Assembly (NCBI RefSeq): GCF_007990775.1
Contig: NZ_BJXB01000014.1
Coordinates: 1 to 64,000 of the forward strand
Length of the DNA stretch: 64,000 nucleotides
Reading direction: 5' to 3'
Origin: Deinococcus cellulosilyticus NBRC 106333 = KACC 11606
Lineage (GTDB): Bacteria > Deinococcota > Deinococci > Deinococcales > Deinococcaceae
The position numbers and the translations under genes are program-made. The first letter of the stretch is position 1. Every line of letters begins with the position of its first letter. Positions 1 to 8,693 of the stretch are shown here, piece after piece. Under the pieces are notes generated by a model. It was not told the origin of the DNA. It ran no database searches and was given only the letters and a program-made list of their open reading frames with translations.

Positions 1-42
1 TCTGAGCTCAAACCCTCTCCCACTCTTTGTTGACCTCCTCCC

Positions 43-2967
43 ATGATCGAGACCCGCATCCTCAGTGAACTGCAACGCATCAGCCAGGCTTCCAACTCGC
101 AGGACGCCCTGCGGATTCTGCTGGCGTTTGGGCTGGACCTCACCCGGGCCCACGGTGGGCAGGTCTACCAGTTGCATGAGGGGGGCACGTTGCGTCTGCT
201 GTGCTCCCAGGGGATGGGTTTTGCCCTGAGTGCTGCGCTGGAGTACGTGCAGCAGTCCATTGAGATGGACCGGGTGCAGGAGGAGGAGCATTCTCTGCTG
301 CTGCCGATTCGCACCCAGAAGCAGTGCTACGCGCTGGAGCTGATCGGGGCCAATGCGATTCGCACGCCGGACCTGATTGAGCTCCGTCCGGTGATGGGGG
401 TGCTCCTTGAGGGCATCCTGTCCCGAGAGGAGAGTGCTTCCCAGACCCGTGAGACGCAGGCCATTGCAGAGTTGACCCGTCGTCTGGGGGGAAGCCTGGA
501 CCTCAGTGAGGTGCTCAGGGTCATTGTGGAGGTGGCCCCCAGAGGCCTGGGCATGGAGAGGGCTTTCCTGGGGCTGTATCAGGCCCTTGGGGAAAGCAGT
601 GCAGAAACAGGGCGCATCTTCTCTTATGGTTTTGAGGGATTTTTTGGAGACGAGGAGACCATCAGCCTGTCTCCAGACACCTTCAAGTCACTGGTGGTCC
701 GTTCAGAGCCGATTGTGCTTCCTGCGGAGTCTGGTCATGACGAACTGAGGCAGCGTCTGCACCGTTTTGGCATGCAGTCTTGCATCATTCTGCCCTTGCA
801 GGCCCGTGGGAAGCATCTGGGTGTGCTGTACATGGACACCACCCGTGAACGCCAGAGGCTGCTCCCGGACGATGTGATGCTGGCAAAGACCTTTGCTGAA
901 CAGGCCTCCATTGCCATTGACAATGCCCGCCTGTATGCCGAGGAATCCCGCAAGCGCAGGGTGTCGGAGTCGCTGCGTAAAGTGGCCCTGGCCCTCTCCA
1001 GCACGTTGAATCTGGGTGAGGTGCTGCAGATCATCCTGCAGCATGCCCAGGGGATCTTCAAGGCCAAGGCCTGCTCCATTTTTCAGCTGTCTCCGGACAA
1101 GAAAACCCTGTCCATTCGCAGTGCACTGGGGCTGGAAACCGAGTTCATGCTGCGCATCCGTGCAAGGTACGGGGAGGGGGTGGTGGGGCGCGCCGTCTCG
1201 GAAAACAAGCCGCAGATCATGCCGGACGCCATCGAGAATTACCATCAGAACCCCATTGCCTGGCGCAACAGCTACAGTGCCCAGCTGATGGAGGCCGGAA
1301 AGTACCCGTTCAGGGGCCTGATTGGTGCCCCTCTGGCGGCACGGGGTGTGGTCTTCGGGGGGCTGTGCCTGTACTTCGAGCATGCCATCCAGTACGACGA
1401 GGAGGACCTTTACGTGCTGGAGGTGTTTGCCGGACAGGCTGCACTGGCCATCGAGAACGCCCGCCTTTACGAGGAGGAGGTGCGCCGTGAGCGTCAGGCA
1501 GGCATCCTGCTGCAGATTGCCCGGGCCTTCCTCAATGTGACCGAGTGGGACTGGAACCAGGTCTGCACGGACCTCTCCAGTGTGATCGGGGCAGACCGCA
1601 GTGCCATTGTGCTCCTGACCAGCGACTATCAGGTGGAGTCCAGTTACACCAGCGAACTCGATCCTGGAGAGGCCCTGCTGCCTGTCGCTGAATTTGCAGA
1701 CCTCTTTGAGCGGTCCACCGCCATGCGTCTGCCTGTGGGTCAGGGGTTGCCCGGAGCGAAAAATGCCATCTGTGCCCCCCTGTATGCCCAGGAGCGCCTG
1801 ATCGGGTACGTGTATGCGGACATGACCCGCGCCTACAGCGACTTCCCGGAAGATGAGATTCATTTCCTGACCGCTGTGGCAGACCAGATGTCTCTGGTGC
1901 TCTCCAACCAGCGGCTCTTCAACGCCCTGAAACGCCAGGAAGCCCAGTACAGGCTGCTGGCCGAGGCGGCACAGGACCTGATCATTGCCACCGACCGGGA
2001 GGGCAACATCACCTATGCCAACCCCTCCACCTTCAAGGTGCTGGGGTTCTCAGAGCGGGAACTGATTGGACGCGATTACCGCAGCCTGCTGATCCACGAT
2101 GGGGTGTCCCTGAATGAGGTGTGGAACACCGGGTTCAGCACGGTCTATCAGGTGCATGCCTACTGCAAGAATGGCGAAACCGCCTACCTGGAGATGAACC
2201 TCAACCCCCTCACCCGTGCAGGCCAGACCATTGGTTATCTGGCGGTGGCCCGTGACCTGAGTGAGCAGCACCGTCTGGCCGAGGAGATCACCAAGCGGGG
2301 TCAGGCCCTTGCCCTCAGTCAGGAACGCCAGATGGAACTGCGCACCTACCTCTCCCTCTTTACGCAGGCGCAGGAAGAGGAACGCAGGCGCATTGCCCGC
2401 GAACTGCACGATGACACGGCGCAGGTGCTGGTGGCCATCACACGCCGCATTGACCGCCTGAGCAAGGAACTGGACGGCACCGCCCTGAAAGCCCGTGCCG
2501 AGGACATCCGCAGCGATCTGGAAACCGCCATCAACAGTGTGCGTCGTTTTGCCCGCAACCTCAGGCCCAGCATTCTCGATGATCTTGGGCTTTTGCCTGC
2601 CCTGGAATGGCTGGCCTGCAATGCGCAAACCTCCACCCGTCTGGAAGTGCAGGGGCAGGAACGCCGCCTGAACTCCGAGGTGGAACTCACCCTCTTCCGC
2701 GTGGTCCAGGAAGCCCTCACCAACATTGACAAGCATGCCCGTGCCAACGGTGCTGCCATCCGGGTCAACTATCAGAATGAAGACATCCTGGTCCATGTGA
2801 TTGATGACGGCAAGGGTTTTGAAGTCCAGAACCTGCTCGATCTGGCCCACCAGGGTCACCTGGGCTTGCTCGGCCTGCGGGAACGGGTGGAGCTCTCTGG
2901 AGGCTCACTGGAAATCGTCAGTGCTCCTGGAGAGGGGACCGAACTGGTCTTCTCTTTCCCCACCTGA
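43..2967 (+). CDS. Multi-GAF/PAS sensor histidine kinase (NarL/DegS type)
   Basis: 974 residues. Several consecutive GAF-like segments (roughly residues 1-120, 140-300, 310-480 and 490-630) are followed by a PAS domain (about 640-760), then a HisKA_3 dimerisation region with the phospho-acceptor His near residue 789 in RELHDDTAQ, and a C-terminal HATPase with an N-box (EALTNIDKHARA) and G-boxes (DDGKGFE, LGLLGLRERV). No membrane segment is evident, so it is probably cytoplasmic and senses a ligand through its GAF/PAS domains. HisKA_3 kinases normally signal to LuxR/NarL-type response regulators. None is encoded just downstream, and upstream lies outside the window. The start is the first ATG and has no convincing ribosome binding site. 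A terminator follows directly. The kinase call is secure; the signal is unknown. Confidence 0.93.
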   Translation: MIETRILSELQRISQASNSQDALRILLAFGLDLTRAHGGQVYQLHEGGTLRLLCSQGMGFALSAALEYVQQSIEMDRVQEEEHSLLLPIRTQKQCYALELIGANAIRTPDLIELRPVMGVLLEGILSREESASQTRETQAIAELTRRLGGSLDLSEVLRVIVEVAPRGLGMERAFLGLYQALGESSAETGRIFSYGFEGFFGDEETISLSPDTFKSLVVRSEPIVLPAESGHDELRQRLHRFGMQSCIILPLQARGKHLGVLYMDTTRERQRLLPDDVMLAKTFAEQASIAIDNARLYAEESRKRRVSESLRKVALALSSTLNLGEVLQIILQHAQGIFKAKACSIFQLSPDKKTLSIRSALGLETEFMLRIRARYGEGVVGRAVSENKPQIMPDAIENYHQNPIAWRNSYSAQLMEAGKYPFRGLIGAPLAARGVVFGGLCLYFEHAIQYDEEDLYVLEVFAGQAALAIENARLYEEEVRRERQAGILLQIARAFLNVTEWDWNQVCTDLSSVIGADRSAIVLLTSDYQVESSYTSELDPGEALLPVAEFADLFERSTAMRLPVGQGLPGAKNAICAPLYAQERLIGYVYADMTRAYSDFPEDEIHFLTAVADQMSLVLSNQRLFNALKRQEAQYRLLAEAAQDLIIATDREGNITYANPSTFKVLGFSERELIGRDYRSLLIHDGVSLNEVWNTGFSTVYQVHAYCKNGETAYLEMNLNPLTRAGQTIGYLAVARDLSEQHRLAEEITKRGQALALSQERQMELRTYLSLFTQAQEEERRRIARELHDDTAQVLVAITRRIDRLSKELDGTALKARAEDIRSDLETAINSVRRFARNLRPSILDDLGLLPALEWLACNAQTSTRLEVQGQERRLNSEVELTLFRVVQEALTNIDKHARANGAAIRVNYQNEDILVHVIDDGKGFEVQNLLDLAHQGHLGLLGLRERVELSGGSLEIVSAPGEGTELVFSFPT

Positions 2968-2979
2968 GATAAAGAATTG

Positions 2980-3007
2980 AAGGCCAGGAGAGCATCGTGG
3001 CCTTTTT
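2980..3007 (+). terminator. Intrinsic terminator after the histidine kinase
   Basis: AAGGCCA (2980-2986) pairs with TGGCCTT (2998-3004) and a run of T follows to 3007. It lies 13 nt after the kinase stop codon and ahead of a convergent gene. Confidence 0.7.
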
Positions 3008-3028
3008 GAGTTCAGGTCCTTCTTCAGA

Positions 3029-3484
3029 TCAATGGGGTTTCAGGATCATGAAGGTGAACAGCACCGTTCCCAGCGCAGCTGCAAGCCAGTGCCCGGTGCT
3101 GACGCTCCTGAGCAGGCCCTGCTGTTCTGCAGGCAGGTTGGTGGCACTCTCATTTTTAGGGTTGAACACCCAGGCTGCCAGTTTTTCGGCTCTGGGTGAA
3201 ACAAAACCGATCACAATGGCCTGAATCAGGATGTACAGGATCAACGAGCCCAGCAGCCAGATCTGGGTGAAAGGCCCGTAATTGTTCAGCAGGATCAGGG
3301 CAAAACCACTCAAGACGGCCAGGGTTCCACCGATTTTGGGAAACCACTCCAGCATTTTTCCCACTTTCAGACCGGTCTGCAGGTCTCTGGGGGTCGAATT
3401 TTGCCTCAGCAGCATCAGTCCGAAGTAGGTGGGTCCCACCCCGATGATGGCGGACAGCACGTGGATCAAGACCAGGATCTTCAT
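3029..3484 (-). CDS. Small integral membrane protein, DUF2269-like
   Basis: 151 residues with about four hydrophobic segments, beginning MKILVLIHVLSAIIGVGPTY. The His in helix 1 and the overall pattern resemble the DUF2269 family of small membrane proteins, whose function is not established. The start was set at the ATG at 3484 because AGGAGG lies just upstream; a GTG 15 nt further upstream overlaps that ribosome binding site. The gene is convergent with the histidine kinase and downstream of another small membrane protein on the same strand, about 50 nt away, so the two may be co-transcribed. The membrane prediction is firm; the family name is from memory. Confidence 0.7.
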   Translation of the reverse strand: MKILVLIHVLSAIIGVGPTYFGLMLLRQNSTPRDLQTGLKVGKMLEWFPKIGGTLAVLSGFALILLNNYGPFTQIWLLGSLILYILIQAIVIGFVSPRAEKLAAWVFNPKNESATNLPAEQQGLLRSVSTGHWLAAALGTVLFTFMILKPH

Positions 3485-3537
3485 TGTGTTCCTCCTCACA
3501 CTCTGGTCTTTTCATTGTAAGGGGAACCGTGCCAGGA

Positions 3538-3963
3538 TCAAGCCTCTGGCCAGAGATCATCCTGAGGCCTCTGAGGAAGAGGAGAGCCTTCGTAATAGGC
3601 TTTGACTTCTGGATCAAGCAGGAAGATCAACCCGAGAATGCCCGTGATCAGGCTACCAGACAGGATGCTGATGCCGAACACAATGCATCCCTGCAACCAT
3701 GCCCCTGACCGTCTTTCCTTCAGGCCACGGATCACAAAGCTGTGCCACACCATGAAAGCGATGGAAAGCAGACCCACAAAACCTCCCACAATCCAGATGT
3801 AAATCCAGAAACCTGCAGGGATGGGTTCCTGGCTGAAGGCATGCAACTGCGTGACCAGCACTCCCATGGCAATCAGAAACAACAATCCCAGAAGCAGAAA
3901 AATTTGTTCAATCCACAGGCAGATGAGGGCATAACGTGCTTTGTCAGACAACATGTGCTTCAT
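3538..3963 (-). CDS. Small membrane protein of unknown function
   Basis: 141 residues with four predicted membrane segments; the first begins about 10 residues in and is Leu-rich. The first half is the most hydrophobic and the C-terminus is a short acidic tail. I do not recognise the family. The start at 3963 (MKHMLSDKARY) is preceded by a GAGGGG ribosome binding site; the longer in-frame reading upstream runs through the terminator of the previous gene and is unlikely. Probably transcribed together with the DUF2269-like gene downstream. Confidence 0.65.
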   Translation of the reverse strand: MKHMLSDKARYALICLWIEQIFLLLGLLFLIAMGVLVTQLHAFSQEPIPAGFWIYIWIVGGFVGLLSIAFMVWHSFVIRGLKERRSGAWLQGCIVFGISILSGSLITGILGLIFLLDPEVKAYYEGSPLPQRPQDDLWPEA

Positions 3964-3987
3964 GATAGCCCCTCGGGCAGCTGCAAC

Positions 3988-4015
3988 AAAAAAGACCCCT
4001 GGGCATGCAGGGGTC
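3988..4015 (-). terminator. Terminator of the Big2/metalloprotease gene
   Basis: On the minus strand GACCCCTG and CAGGGGTC form an 8-bp stem with a 6-nt loop (3994-4015), followed by six T (the plus strand shows A at 3988-3993). It sits between the stop at 4035 and the next minus-strand gene. Confidence 0.8.
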
Positions 4016-4034
4016 AAGGGAAGAAGGGAAGGGT

Positions 4035-5420
4035 TTAGAGGCGACCTCTGGGTTTCAGCAGCAATTCGCCGTGCTCAAGGCTTTGCTTTTCAATGCCAGA
4101 AGGTTTGACTGGAACAGTGTAGGGATCTGCAGCGTTGTAATTGACCTGATAGCCCAGATCTTCCAGGGCCCCCACGGTCATCCTGCTGAGGGGCATGGGG
4201 CCACTTTCTGAAAAGCCAGTCATCAGTTCACTGTCAAAGTGGGATTCACTCCAGTGTCCACATTTGGTGCCTTTTCCACCTGTGGTTTCCACAGGAATGT
4301 TGCCTGCTTTGCCCAGGTTGTGGAATTGCAAAAGGGCTTTGGCTCCGGTGAACTCGATGATGCTGGCATTCTGGCAATCGACATTACCGTTGTGGGTGAT
4401 GAAACTGTCCCACAGGGTCCCAATGCCGAGCACATGGCCCATTTCGTGCAGGATCACGCTTTTCAGGGTGCCTCTGGCTTCCATGTTGGCGACATCTGCA
4501 CTGTCAAATTTCATGATTCCTGTGATGGGCAGGCTGTTTTCGTTGCGAACAAATTCAGGGCCAGCCATTCCCAGAATGTTGCCCACACCATCAATGGCGA
4601 CTGCATCTGCATTGATCTGGACATCATCCACACTCAGGGGTTTGCCATTGGCAGTGCCGTTGAAATCCGGCAGTCCCTGAGCGATCACCTGGGACCAGCG
4701 GCTCGCAGCCTCAGTGAAGGCCTGCTTCTGTGAGGGGGTCAGCAGGGTGTTGGCCGGGAAGACGATGGTGATGTTGAAGGGATCACTGCTGGCCTTGCTG
4801 ACTTTGACCGACGCTGTTGCTTTGAGGGTGCTGTTGGCTTTGCTGGTGGCCATGATGGTTGCAGTGCCTTCCTTGAGGCCTGTCACCATTCCAGTGCTGT
4901 CAACCGCAGCCACACTGGCATCGCTGCTGGTCCAGTTGAGGGTGCTGTCAAAGCTGCCTGTACCTGTGACTTTTGCACTCAGGCTCTGGGTGCCGCCCAC
5001 CTGAAGGTCCAGATTTGAAGGGGTCACACTGACAGAGTTGACCACCCCAGGCTCCTGGACGGTGATGCTGGAGTTTCCAGCTTTGGCAGAATTCTGCTTG
5101 CTGGTGGCCGTGATGGTGGCGCTTCCTGCTTTCAGGGCTGTGACTTTGCCTGAGGCATCCACCACCACCACACTGGGGTTGGTGCTGCTCCAGGTGACGC
5201 TCTGGTCCACGGAACCAGAAGCAGTGACCTGTGCATCGAGGACTTTGCTTTCTCCAGCAAGCATTTGAACAGCATTGGGGCTGATTCTGACAGCAGAGAC
5301 CCCTTGCGGTGTGGTGGTGACGGTACTCGAACTGCAGGCACTGAGCCCGAGAAGCAGCATTGCGGCCAGGGTAGGGATGTGCAGGGAACGCATCGCATTT
5401 TCTCTCATAGGTAACTTCAT
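4035..5420 (-). CDS. Secreted lipoprotein with two Big2 domains and a leishmanolysin-like metalloprotease domain
   Basis: About 461 residues. The N-terminus has a lipobox (LLLGLSACSS), so the protein should be exported and anchored at the cell surface. Two bacterial Ig-like Big2 repeats follow (around residues 40-120 and 125-205), each with the VTWSSTNPSV / LNWTSSDASV signature. The C-terminal half carries HEMGHVLGIGTLW, a zinc-protease motif of the metzincin/leishmanolysin type (HExxH with a Gly and further ligands downstream). The role is probably extracellular protein degradation. The start is uncertain: ATGs lie at 5420, 5408 and 5393, and the last is preceded by GAGAG at good distance and leaves a normal signal peptide. 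The upstream DNA is AT-rich. Confidence 0.82.
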   Translation of the reverse strand: MKLPMRENAMRSLHIPTLAAMLLLGLSACSSSTVTTTPQGVSAVRISPNAVQMLAGESKVLDAQVTASGSVDQSVTWSSTNPSVVVVDASGKVTALKAGSATITATSKQNSAKAGNSSITVQEPGVVNSVSVTPSNLDLQVGGTQSLSAKVTGTGSFDSTLNWTSSDASVAAVDSTGMVTGLKEGTATIMATSKANSTLKATASVKVSKASSDPFNITIVFPANTLLTPSQKQAFTEAASRWSQVIAQGLPDFNGTANGKPLSVDDVQINADAVAIDGVGNILGMAGPEFVRNENSLPITGIMKFDSADVANMEARGTLKSVILHEMGHVLGIGTLWDSFITHNGNVDCQNASIIEFTGAKALLQFHNLGKAGNIPVETTGGKGTKCGHWSESHFDSELMTGFSESGPMPLSRMTVGALEDLGYQVNYNAADPYTVPVKPSGIEKQSLEHGELLLKPRGRL

Positions 5421-5728
5421 TTTATGAATGGTACCTTTCCATTTTCTTTTCAGTGGTGATACAGCAAGCATAAATTTCTTTTAATATTAATTACATTTAT
5501 ATTACAAGAGATGGGTGGGACAAATTAATCTATGAGTAACAAATATGGAACATGAATAAATTGATGAGCTTCCTGAAGAGCAAAGGTCTGTACCGTGTCT
5601 TTCTCAAGTTGATTCTGCAGGCTTGATCCACATGAAACAGCCTGGTGTAAAAAGCCTGTCAGATCCCATCTGCTTTTGAACTGGGTTGAGCCTGAGGGGC
5701 AAATAGGGTGCATCTCGCTCTCTGGTCT

Positions 5729-5734
5729 TATAAT
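5729..5734 (+). promoter_or_regulatory. -10 box of a leaderless kynA promoter
   Basis: A perfect TATAAT lies 7 nt before the ATG at 5742, with no ribosome binding site in between. Transcription would start at or next to the start codon. No clear -35 is visible at the expected distance. Confidence 0.6.
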
Positions 5735-5741
5735 CACCTAG

Positions 5742-6533
5742 ATGACTAGACAGACCATGACCTATGGCGACTACCTCAGCCTTGAACAGCTGCTCAGTGC
5801 CCAGCACCCCCAGAGCGACCACCACGACGAAATGCTCTTCATCCTGATCCATCAGGTCAGTGAACTGTGGATGAAACTGGCCCTGCACGAGCTTCATGCC
5901 GCACAGCAGGCCATCATGGCAGACCACCTCCCAGAGAGCCTCAAGATGCTGGCCCGCATCAAGGTGATCCAGAAACAACTGATCGAGGCGTGGAGCACCC
6001 TGGGCACCATGACCCCAAGTGAGTATGTGGGCTTTCGGGACCAGCTGGGGTCCTCCAGTGGATTTCAGAGTGCCCAGTACCGTGAACTGGAATTCAAACT
6101 GGGCAACAAAAACCCCTACATGCTGCACATGCATGAAAGAACCCCCGAGGTGCATGCCAGACTCAAAGAGGCTTTTGAGACCCCTGGCGTTTACGACACG
6201 GTGCTGATGCTGCTGGACCGCAGGGGTTTTCAGGTGAAAGACGCCCTGCGTGAAGACTTCACCCAGCCTTACGAGGCCCATGAGAGTGTGCTGGAAGCCT
6301 GGAAACAGGTTTACACCCATCCTGAAAAGCACTGGGACCTTTACAACCTCGCAGAAAAACTGATCGATCTGGAAGATGCTTTCCAGCAGTGGCGGTTCAA
6401 GCACCTCCGCACCGTCATGCGCATCATTGGCGAGAAACCAGGCACCGGAGGCACTTCTGGCATCGGGTACCTGAAAAAAGCCCTGGACTACCAGTTCTTC
6501 CCTGAACTCTGGCAGGTCCGGACACTGCTGTAA
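5742..6533 (+). CDS. kynA: Tryptophan 2,3-dioxygenase
   Basis: 263 residues. It catalyses the haem-dependent opening of the tryptophan indole ring to N-formylkynurenine, the first step of the kynurenine pathway. Family signatures are YGDYLSLEQLLSAQ near the N-terminus, HDEMLFILIHQVSELWMKL (substrate and haem pocket), the C-terminal His in FKHLRTVMRIIG that would ligate haem iron, and GTGGTSG, the conserved loop. Length fits the bacterial family. No kynB or kynU lies beside it; the next gene is an Lrp-type ligand-binding protein. A second ATG is at 5757, but the TATAAT spacing favours 5742 as a leaderless start. The trp biosynthetic operon lies about 45 kb away. Confidence 0.95.
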   Translation: MTRQTMTYGDYLSLEQLLSAQHPQSDHHDEMLFILIHQVSELWMKLALHELHAAQQAIMADHLPESLKMLARIKVIQKQLIEAWSTLGTMTPSEYVGFRDQLGSSSGFQSAQYRELEFKLGNKNPYMLHMHERTPEVHARLKEAFETPGVYDTVLMLLDRRGFQVKDALREDFTQPYEAHESVLEAWKQVYTHPEKHWDLYNLAEKLIDLEDAFQQWRFKHLRTVMRIIGEKPGTGGTSGIGYLKKALDYQFFPELWQVRTLL

Positions 6534-6589
6534 AAACCTGATGCCCTGTCACTGTCGATAAGATCGGTGTAACAGGGTATTCTGGGGTT

Positions 6590-6871
6590 ATGATTACCGC
6601 TCTGGTTCTGATTCAGGCCGAACGCAAACGCATTGTCGAAACGGCCCAGGAAGTCGCTGAGGTCCCACACGTCACCGATGTCTACAGCGTCACCGGAGAG
6701 TGGGACATCGTCGCTGTGATCCGCATGCCCGACTACGCAGCCCTCGATGAAGTGGTCACCCAGAACATGCGCAAAATTGACGGCATCCTCAAAACCCAGA
6801 CCATGCTGGCCTTCAAAACCTACAGCAAGGACCTTCTGGAGCAGAGCTTTTCAATTGGAACGGAAGATTAG
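6590..6871 (+). CDS. Stand-alone Lrp/AsnC ligand-binding (RAM) domain protein
   Basis: 93 residues corresponding only to the effector-binding domain of Lrp/AsnC regulators (pattern VTDVYSVTGEWDIVAVI then LDEVV...), without the helix-turn-helix. Proteins of this kind bind amino acids as oligomers and may modulate full-length Lrp proteins or enzymes. It begins 56 nt after kynA. A possible -10 (TATTCT, 6578-6583) lies 6 nt before the ATG, so it may be a separate leaderless transcript. A link to tryptophan metabolism is inference from position only. The stop codon TAG is shared with the first two bases of a repeat element. Confidence 0.88.
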   Translation: MITALVLIQAERKRIVETAQEVAEVPHVTDVYSVTGEWDIVAVIRMPDYAALDEVVTQNMRKIDGILKTQTMLAFKTYSKDLLEQSFSIGTED

Positions 6872-7137
6872 ATCCTCCTGCTGATCGCAGGGCGAGGCAT
6901 GCTGTCTTGTGCTGAACGAGGGACAGCGTGTTGGTCCCTCAGCCCGCCTCGCCCCTACAGCGCTGTCCCCTGTCAGCGTTGGGTGGCAAGATCCCCCCTG
7001 CACCTCACTGCGTTTCGGTGCTGTTCCCCTTGACAAAGGGGGATTATAGGGCGTCTGGCATAGCTTCCATTTGAGTTTTTCACCAACCCCCTTTCCTTAA
7101 GGGGGGACTGCAGAGCGTAGCGATGCGCGGGGGGATC
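6870..7137 (+). repeat. Composite interspersed repeat, AGATCC-ended
   Basis: The stretch starts with AGATCC overlapping the stop of the Lrp-type gene and ends in GGGGGATCT. Its right part (6989-7137, starting AGATCCCCCC) matches the repeat at 50163-50313 along its whole length, including the CTTGACAAAGGGGGATT segment, the GCGTCTGG segment, the CACCAAC segment and the short hairpin around CCTTAAGG. Its left part carries GGCGAGGCATGC and CGCCTCGCCCCTACA, arms of another palindromic repeat also seen near 22310. No coding potential. Strand is arbitrary. Confidence 0.75.
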
Positions 7138-7164
7138 TGGCCCCAGCAACCTTAAACTGGGATC

Positions 7165-7695
7165 TTACATCTCCTGCATGGCTTTCAATACGTTTGCCAT
7201 GTGGGTGTCCATGTCGACCCCGAGGTCCTGGGCACCTTCCTGCACTTCGTCGCGGTTGACGCCGGCGGCGAAGGCTTTGTTTTTGAAGCGTTTCTTGACA
7301 CTGGAGAGCTCCAGCATTTTGATGTCCTTGTCGGGTCGAATCAGGGCTGCGGCCTGGACCAGTCCGGTCAATTCGTCAACGGCAAATAATGTTTTGGCAA
7401 GTTTTGTTTCTCTTTTGACACCGCTGTAGCTGGCATGGCCGAGGATGGCCTGGATGATCTCATCAGAGACGTCGGTGTTTTCCTGCAGGTATTTGACGCC
7501 CCAGAAGGGGTGCTCTTCGGGGTGAAGTTCATAGTCGAAGTCGTGCAGGAGGCCAGCAATGGCGTATTGTTCTTCGTCTTCCTCCCACAGTCTGGCGTAG
7601 TGGCGCATGGCTGCCTCGACGTTGAGCATGTGACGGCGGAGGGAGTCGCTGGGGGTGTGCTGGCACATCAATTCGTAGGCTTCGTCTCGGGTCAT
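7165..7695 (-). CDS. HD/HDIG domain phosphohydrolase-like protein
   Basis: 176 residues. The N-terminal half shows an HD-type metal site: H in LRRHMLNVE, then LLHDFDYELHPEEHP with the HD pair, and a later His in ILGHASYSG. Stand-alone HDIG proteins of this kind are metal-dependent hydrolases of nucleotides or related phosphate esters; the substrate here is unknown. The C-terminal part is charged and helical, with RPDKDIKMLELSSVKKRF conserved in the family. The start at 7695 fits a leaderless promoter (see 7702-7730). Transcribed divergently from the DUF4097 cluster. Confidence 0.82.
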   Translation of the reverse strand: MTRDEAYELMCQHTPSDSLRRHMLNVEAAMRHYARLWEEDEEQYAIAGLLHDFDYELHPEEHPFWGVKYLQENTDVSDEIIQAILGHASYSGVKRETKLAKTLFAVDELTGLVQAAALIRPDKDIKMLELSSVKKRFKNKAFAAGVNRDEVQEGAQDLGVDMDTHMANVLKAMQEM

Positions 7696-7701
7696 GGGAG
7701 T

Positions 7702-7730
7702 AGCTTACTGTCCCAGACATGAAAAATCAA
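7702..7730 (-). promoter_or_regulatory. Leaderless promoter of the HD-domain gene
   Basis: On the minus strand, TTGATT (7725-7730), a 17-bp spacer, TAAGCT (7702-7707), then 6 nt to the ATG at 7695. The spacing is textbook, and no ribosome binding site is present. Confidence 0.65.
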
Positions 7731-7766
7731 AATGGAAAACTGAGCTTTATAATCTATAAAAAACTA

Positions 7767-7795
7767 TTGACAGAATAGAAAGAATAGTTTACCAT
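7767..7795 (+). promoter_or_regulatory. Promoter of the DUF4097/SHOCT operon
   Basis: TTGACA (7767-7772), 17-bp spacer, TACCAT (7790-7795). The expected transcript start is close to 7802, which is also the ATG of a 15-codon reading frame, leaving a leader of roughly 105 nt before the DUF4097 gene. Confidence 0.65.
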
Positions 7796-7801
7796 CTGGT
7801 C

Positions 7802-7849
7802 ATGAAGGCAGGCGGGCGGATGACCCCGCAGAGCCACCCCTCACGTTGA
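7802..7849 (+). CDS. Possible 15-residue leaderless upstream ORF
   Basis: ATG at 7802, six nt after a TACCAT -10 box, opens a 15-codon frame (MKAGGRMTPQSHPSR) ending in TGA at 7847-7849, 57 nt before the DUF4097 gene. Its position relative to the promoter is the same as that of the leaderless genes in this window. No homolog is known to me. It could be a regulatory leader peptide or chance. Confidence 0.3.
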   Translation: MKAGGRMTPQSHPSR

Positions 7850-7906
7850 CTCTCAAAGCACCACAATCCGCCACATTCCAACACTGCCTGGAAATGAAAG
7901 GGAGTT

Positions 7907-8683
7907 ATGTCCGATTTTGAAAACAAGGTCAAAGAACTGCTCGAACAGGGAAAAATCACCCCCGAAGAAGCCCAGGAACTGCTCGCAGGCCACCAGGAAC
8001 CCCAGCTGAAGCAGATTTCGCTGCCCAGCACAGGCAATGAACGCGTCCTTCGCATCAGCCTCAGGGCTGGAGACCTCAAGGTCAGAGGGAACCCCAACGT
8101 CAGCACCCCCCAACTTGTTGGCTACAACACCGACGGCATCCAGATCCGCACCGAAGGCAACACCTGGATTCTGGAAGACCAGCGCAACTTTGAAGCACAG
8201 GGAAGCGGCTTCCTCGACAAGATGGTGGGCCTGTTCGGCAAGTTCAAACCCGTGCATGTCAACCTCGAAGTGCCCACCTTTGTGGAGCGCCTGGAAGTGC
8301 ACCTCCTCGCTGGTGACATTGAAGTCAGGGACGTGCCTGCCTTTGTGAAGATGGACATCCAGGCCGGAGACATCGATCTGACCGGCATCACCGGATTTGA
8401 CATCAGTGCCAAGGCCGGAGATGTGGACATCAATGCCGACCTGAAAGAAGGCCAGCACGGTGTCGAACTGCTTGCCGGGGACCTCGACCTGAACCTGACC
8501 CCCAGCAGCAGTGCCAAGGTGAACGTCAACCTGACCGCCGGAGACTTTGACGCCAGAGGCATTCCCACCACCAAGCACGGAGGAACCGTCACTGGTGGCC
8601 GTTATGAAGCGGTTCTGGGTTCCGGAGATGCCAGTGTCACCATCAACGTCAATGCAGGCGACATCGACCTGCGGATTCGCTAA
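7907..8683 (+). CDS. DUF4097 beta-solenoid protein with N-terminal SHOCT-like helix pair
   Basis: 258 residues. The first 30 form a SHOCT-like helical motif (ELLEQGKITPEEAQELL). The rest is a DUF4097 (LiaG/YvlB-like) repeat region in which the turn AGD followed by a hydrophobic residue recurs seven times (RAGDLKV, LAGDIEV, QAGDIDL, KAGDVDI, LAGDLDL, TAGDFDA, NAGDIDL), as expected for a right-handed beta-solenoid. No signal peptide or membrane segment. In Firmicutes, related proteins belong to envelope-stress systems (LiaX/YvlB); here the role is inferred only. AAGGGAG precedes the ATG. It is the first gene of an apparent operon with 8694-9263. Confidence 0.85.
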   Translation: MSDFENKVKELLEQGKITPEEAQELLAGHQEPQLKQISLPSTGNERVLRISLRAGDLKVRGNPNVSTPQLVGYNTDGIQIRTEGNTWILEDQRNFEAQGSGFLDKMVGLFGKFKPVHVNLEVPTFVERLEVHLLAGDIEVRDVPAFVKMDIQAGDIDLTGITGFDISAKAGDVDINADLKEGQHGVELLAGDLDLNLTPSSSAKVNVNLTAGDFDARGIPTTKHGGTVTGGRYEAVLGSGDASVTINVNAGDIDLRIR

Positions 8684-8693
8684 GGAGAAAGTT

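Noticed and set aside
703..1863. Long minus-strand open frame inside the histidine kinase gene
   Set aside because: It is antisense to a gene with clear GAF/PAS/kinase domains and has no family features, so it is a shadow of codon bias.
5525..5737. Minus-strand short frames in the AT-rich gap between the metalloprotease and kynA
   Set aside because: No start signal; the gap carries promoters for both neighbours instead.
6989..7137. Insertion sequence
   Set aside because: About 150 bp, no coding frame, no transposase; only a short interspersed element.
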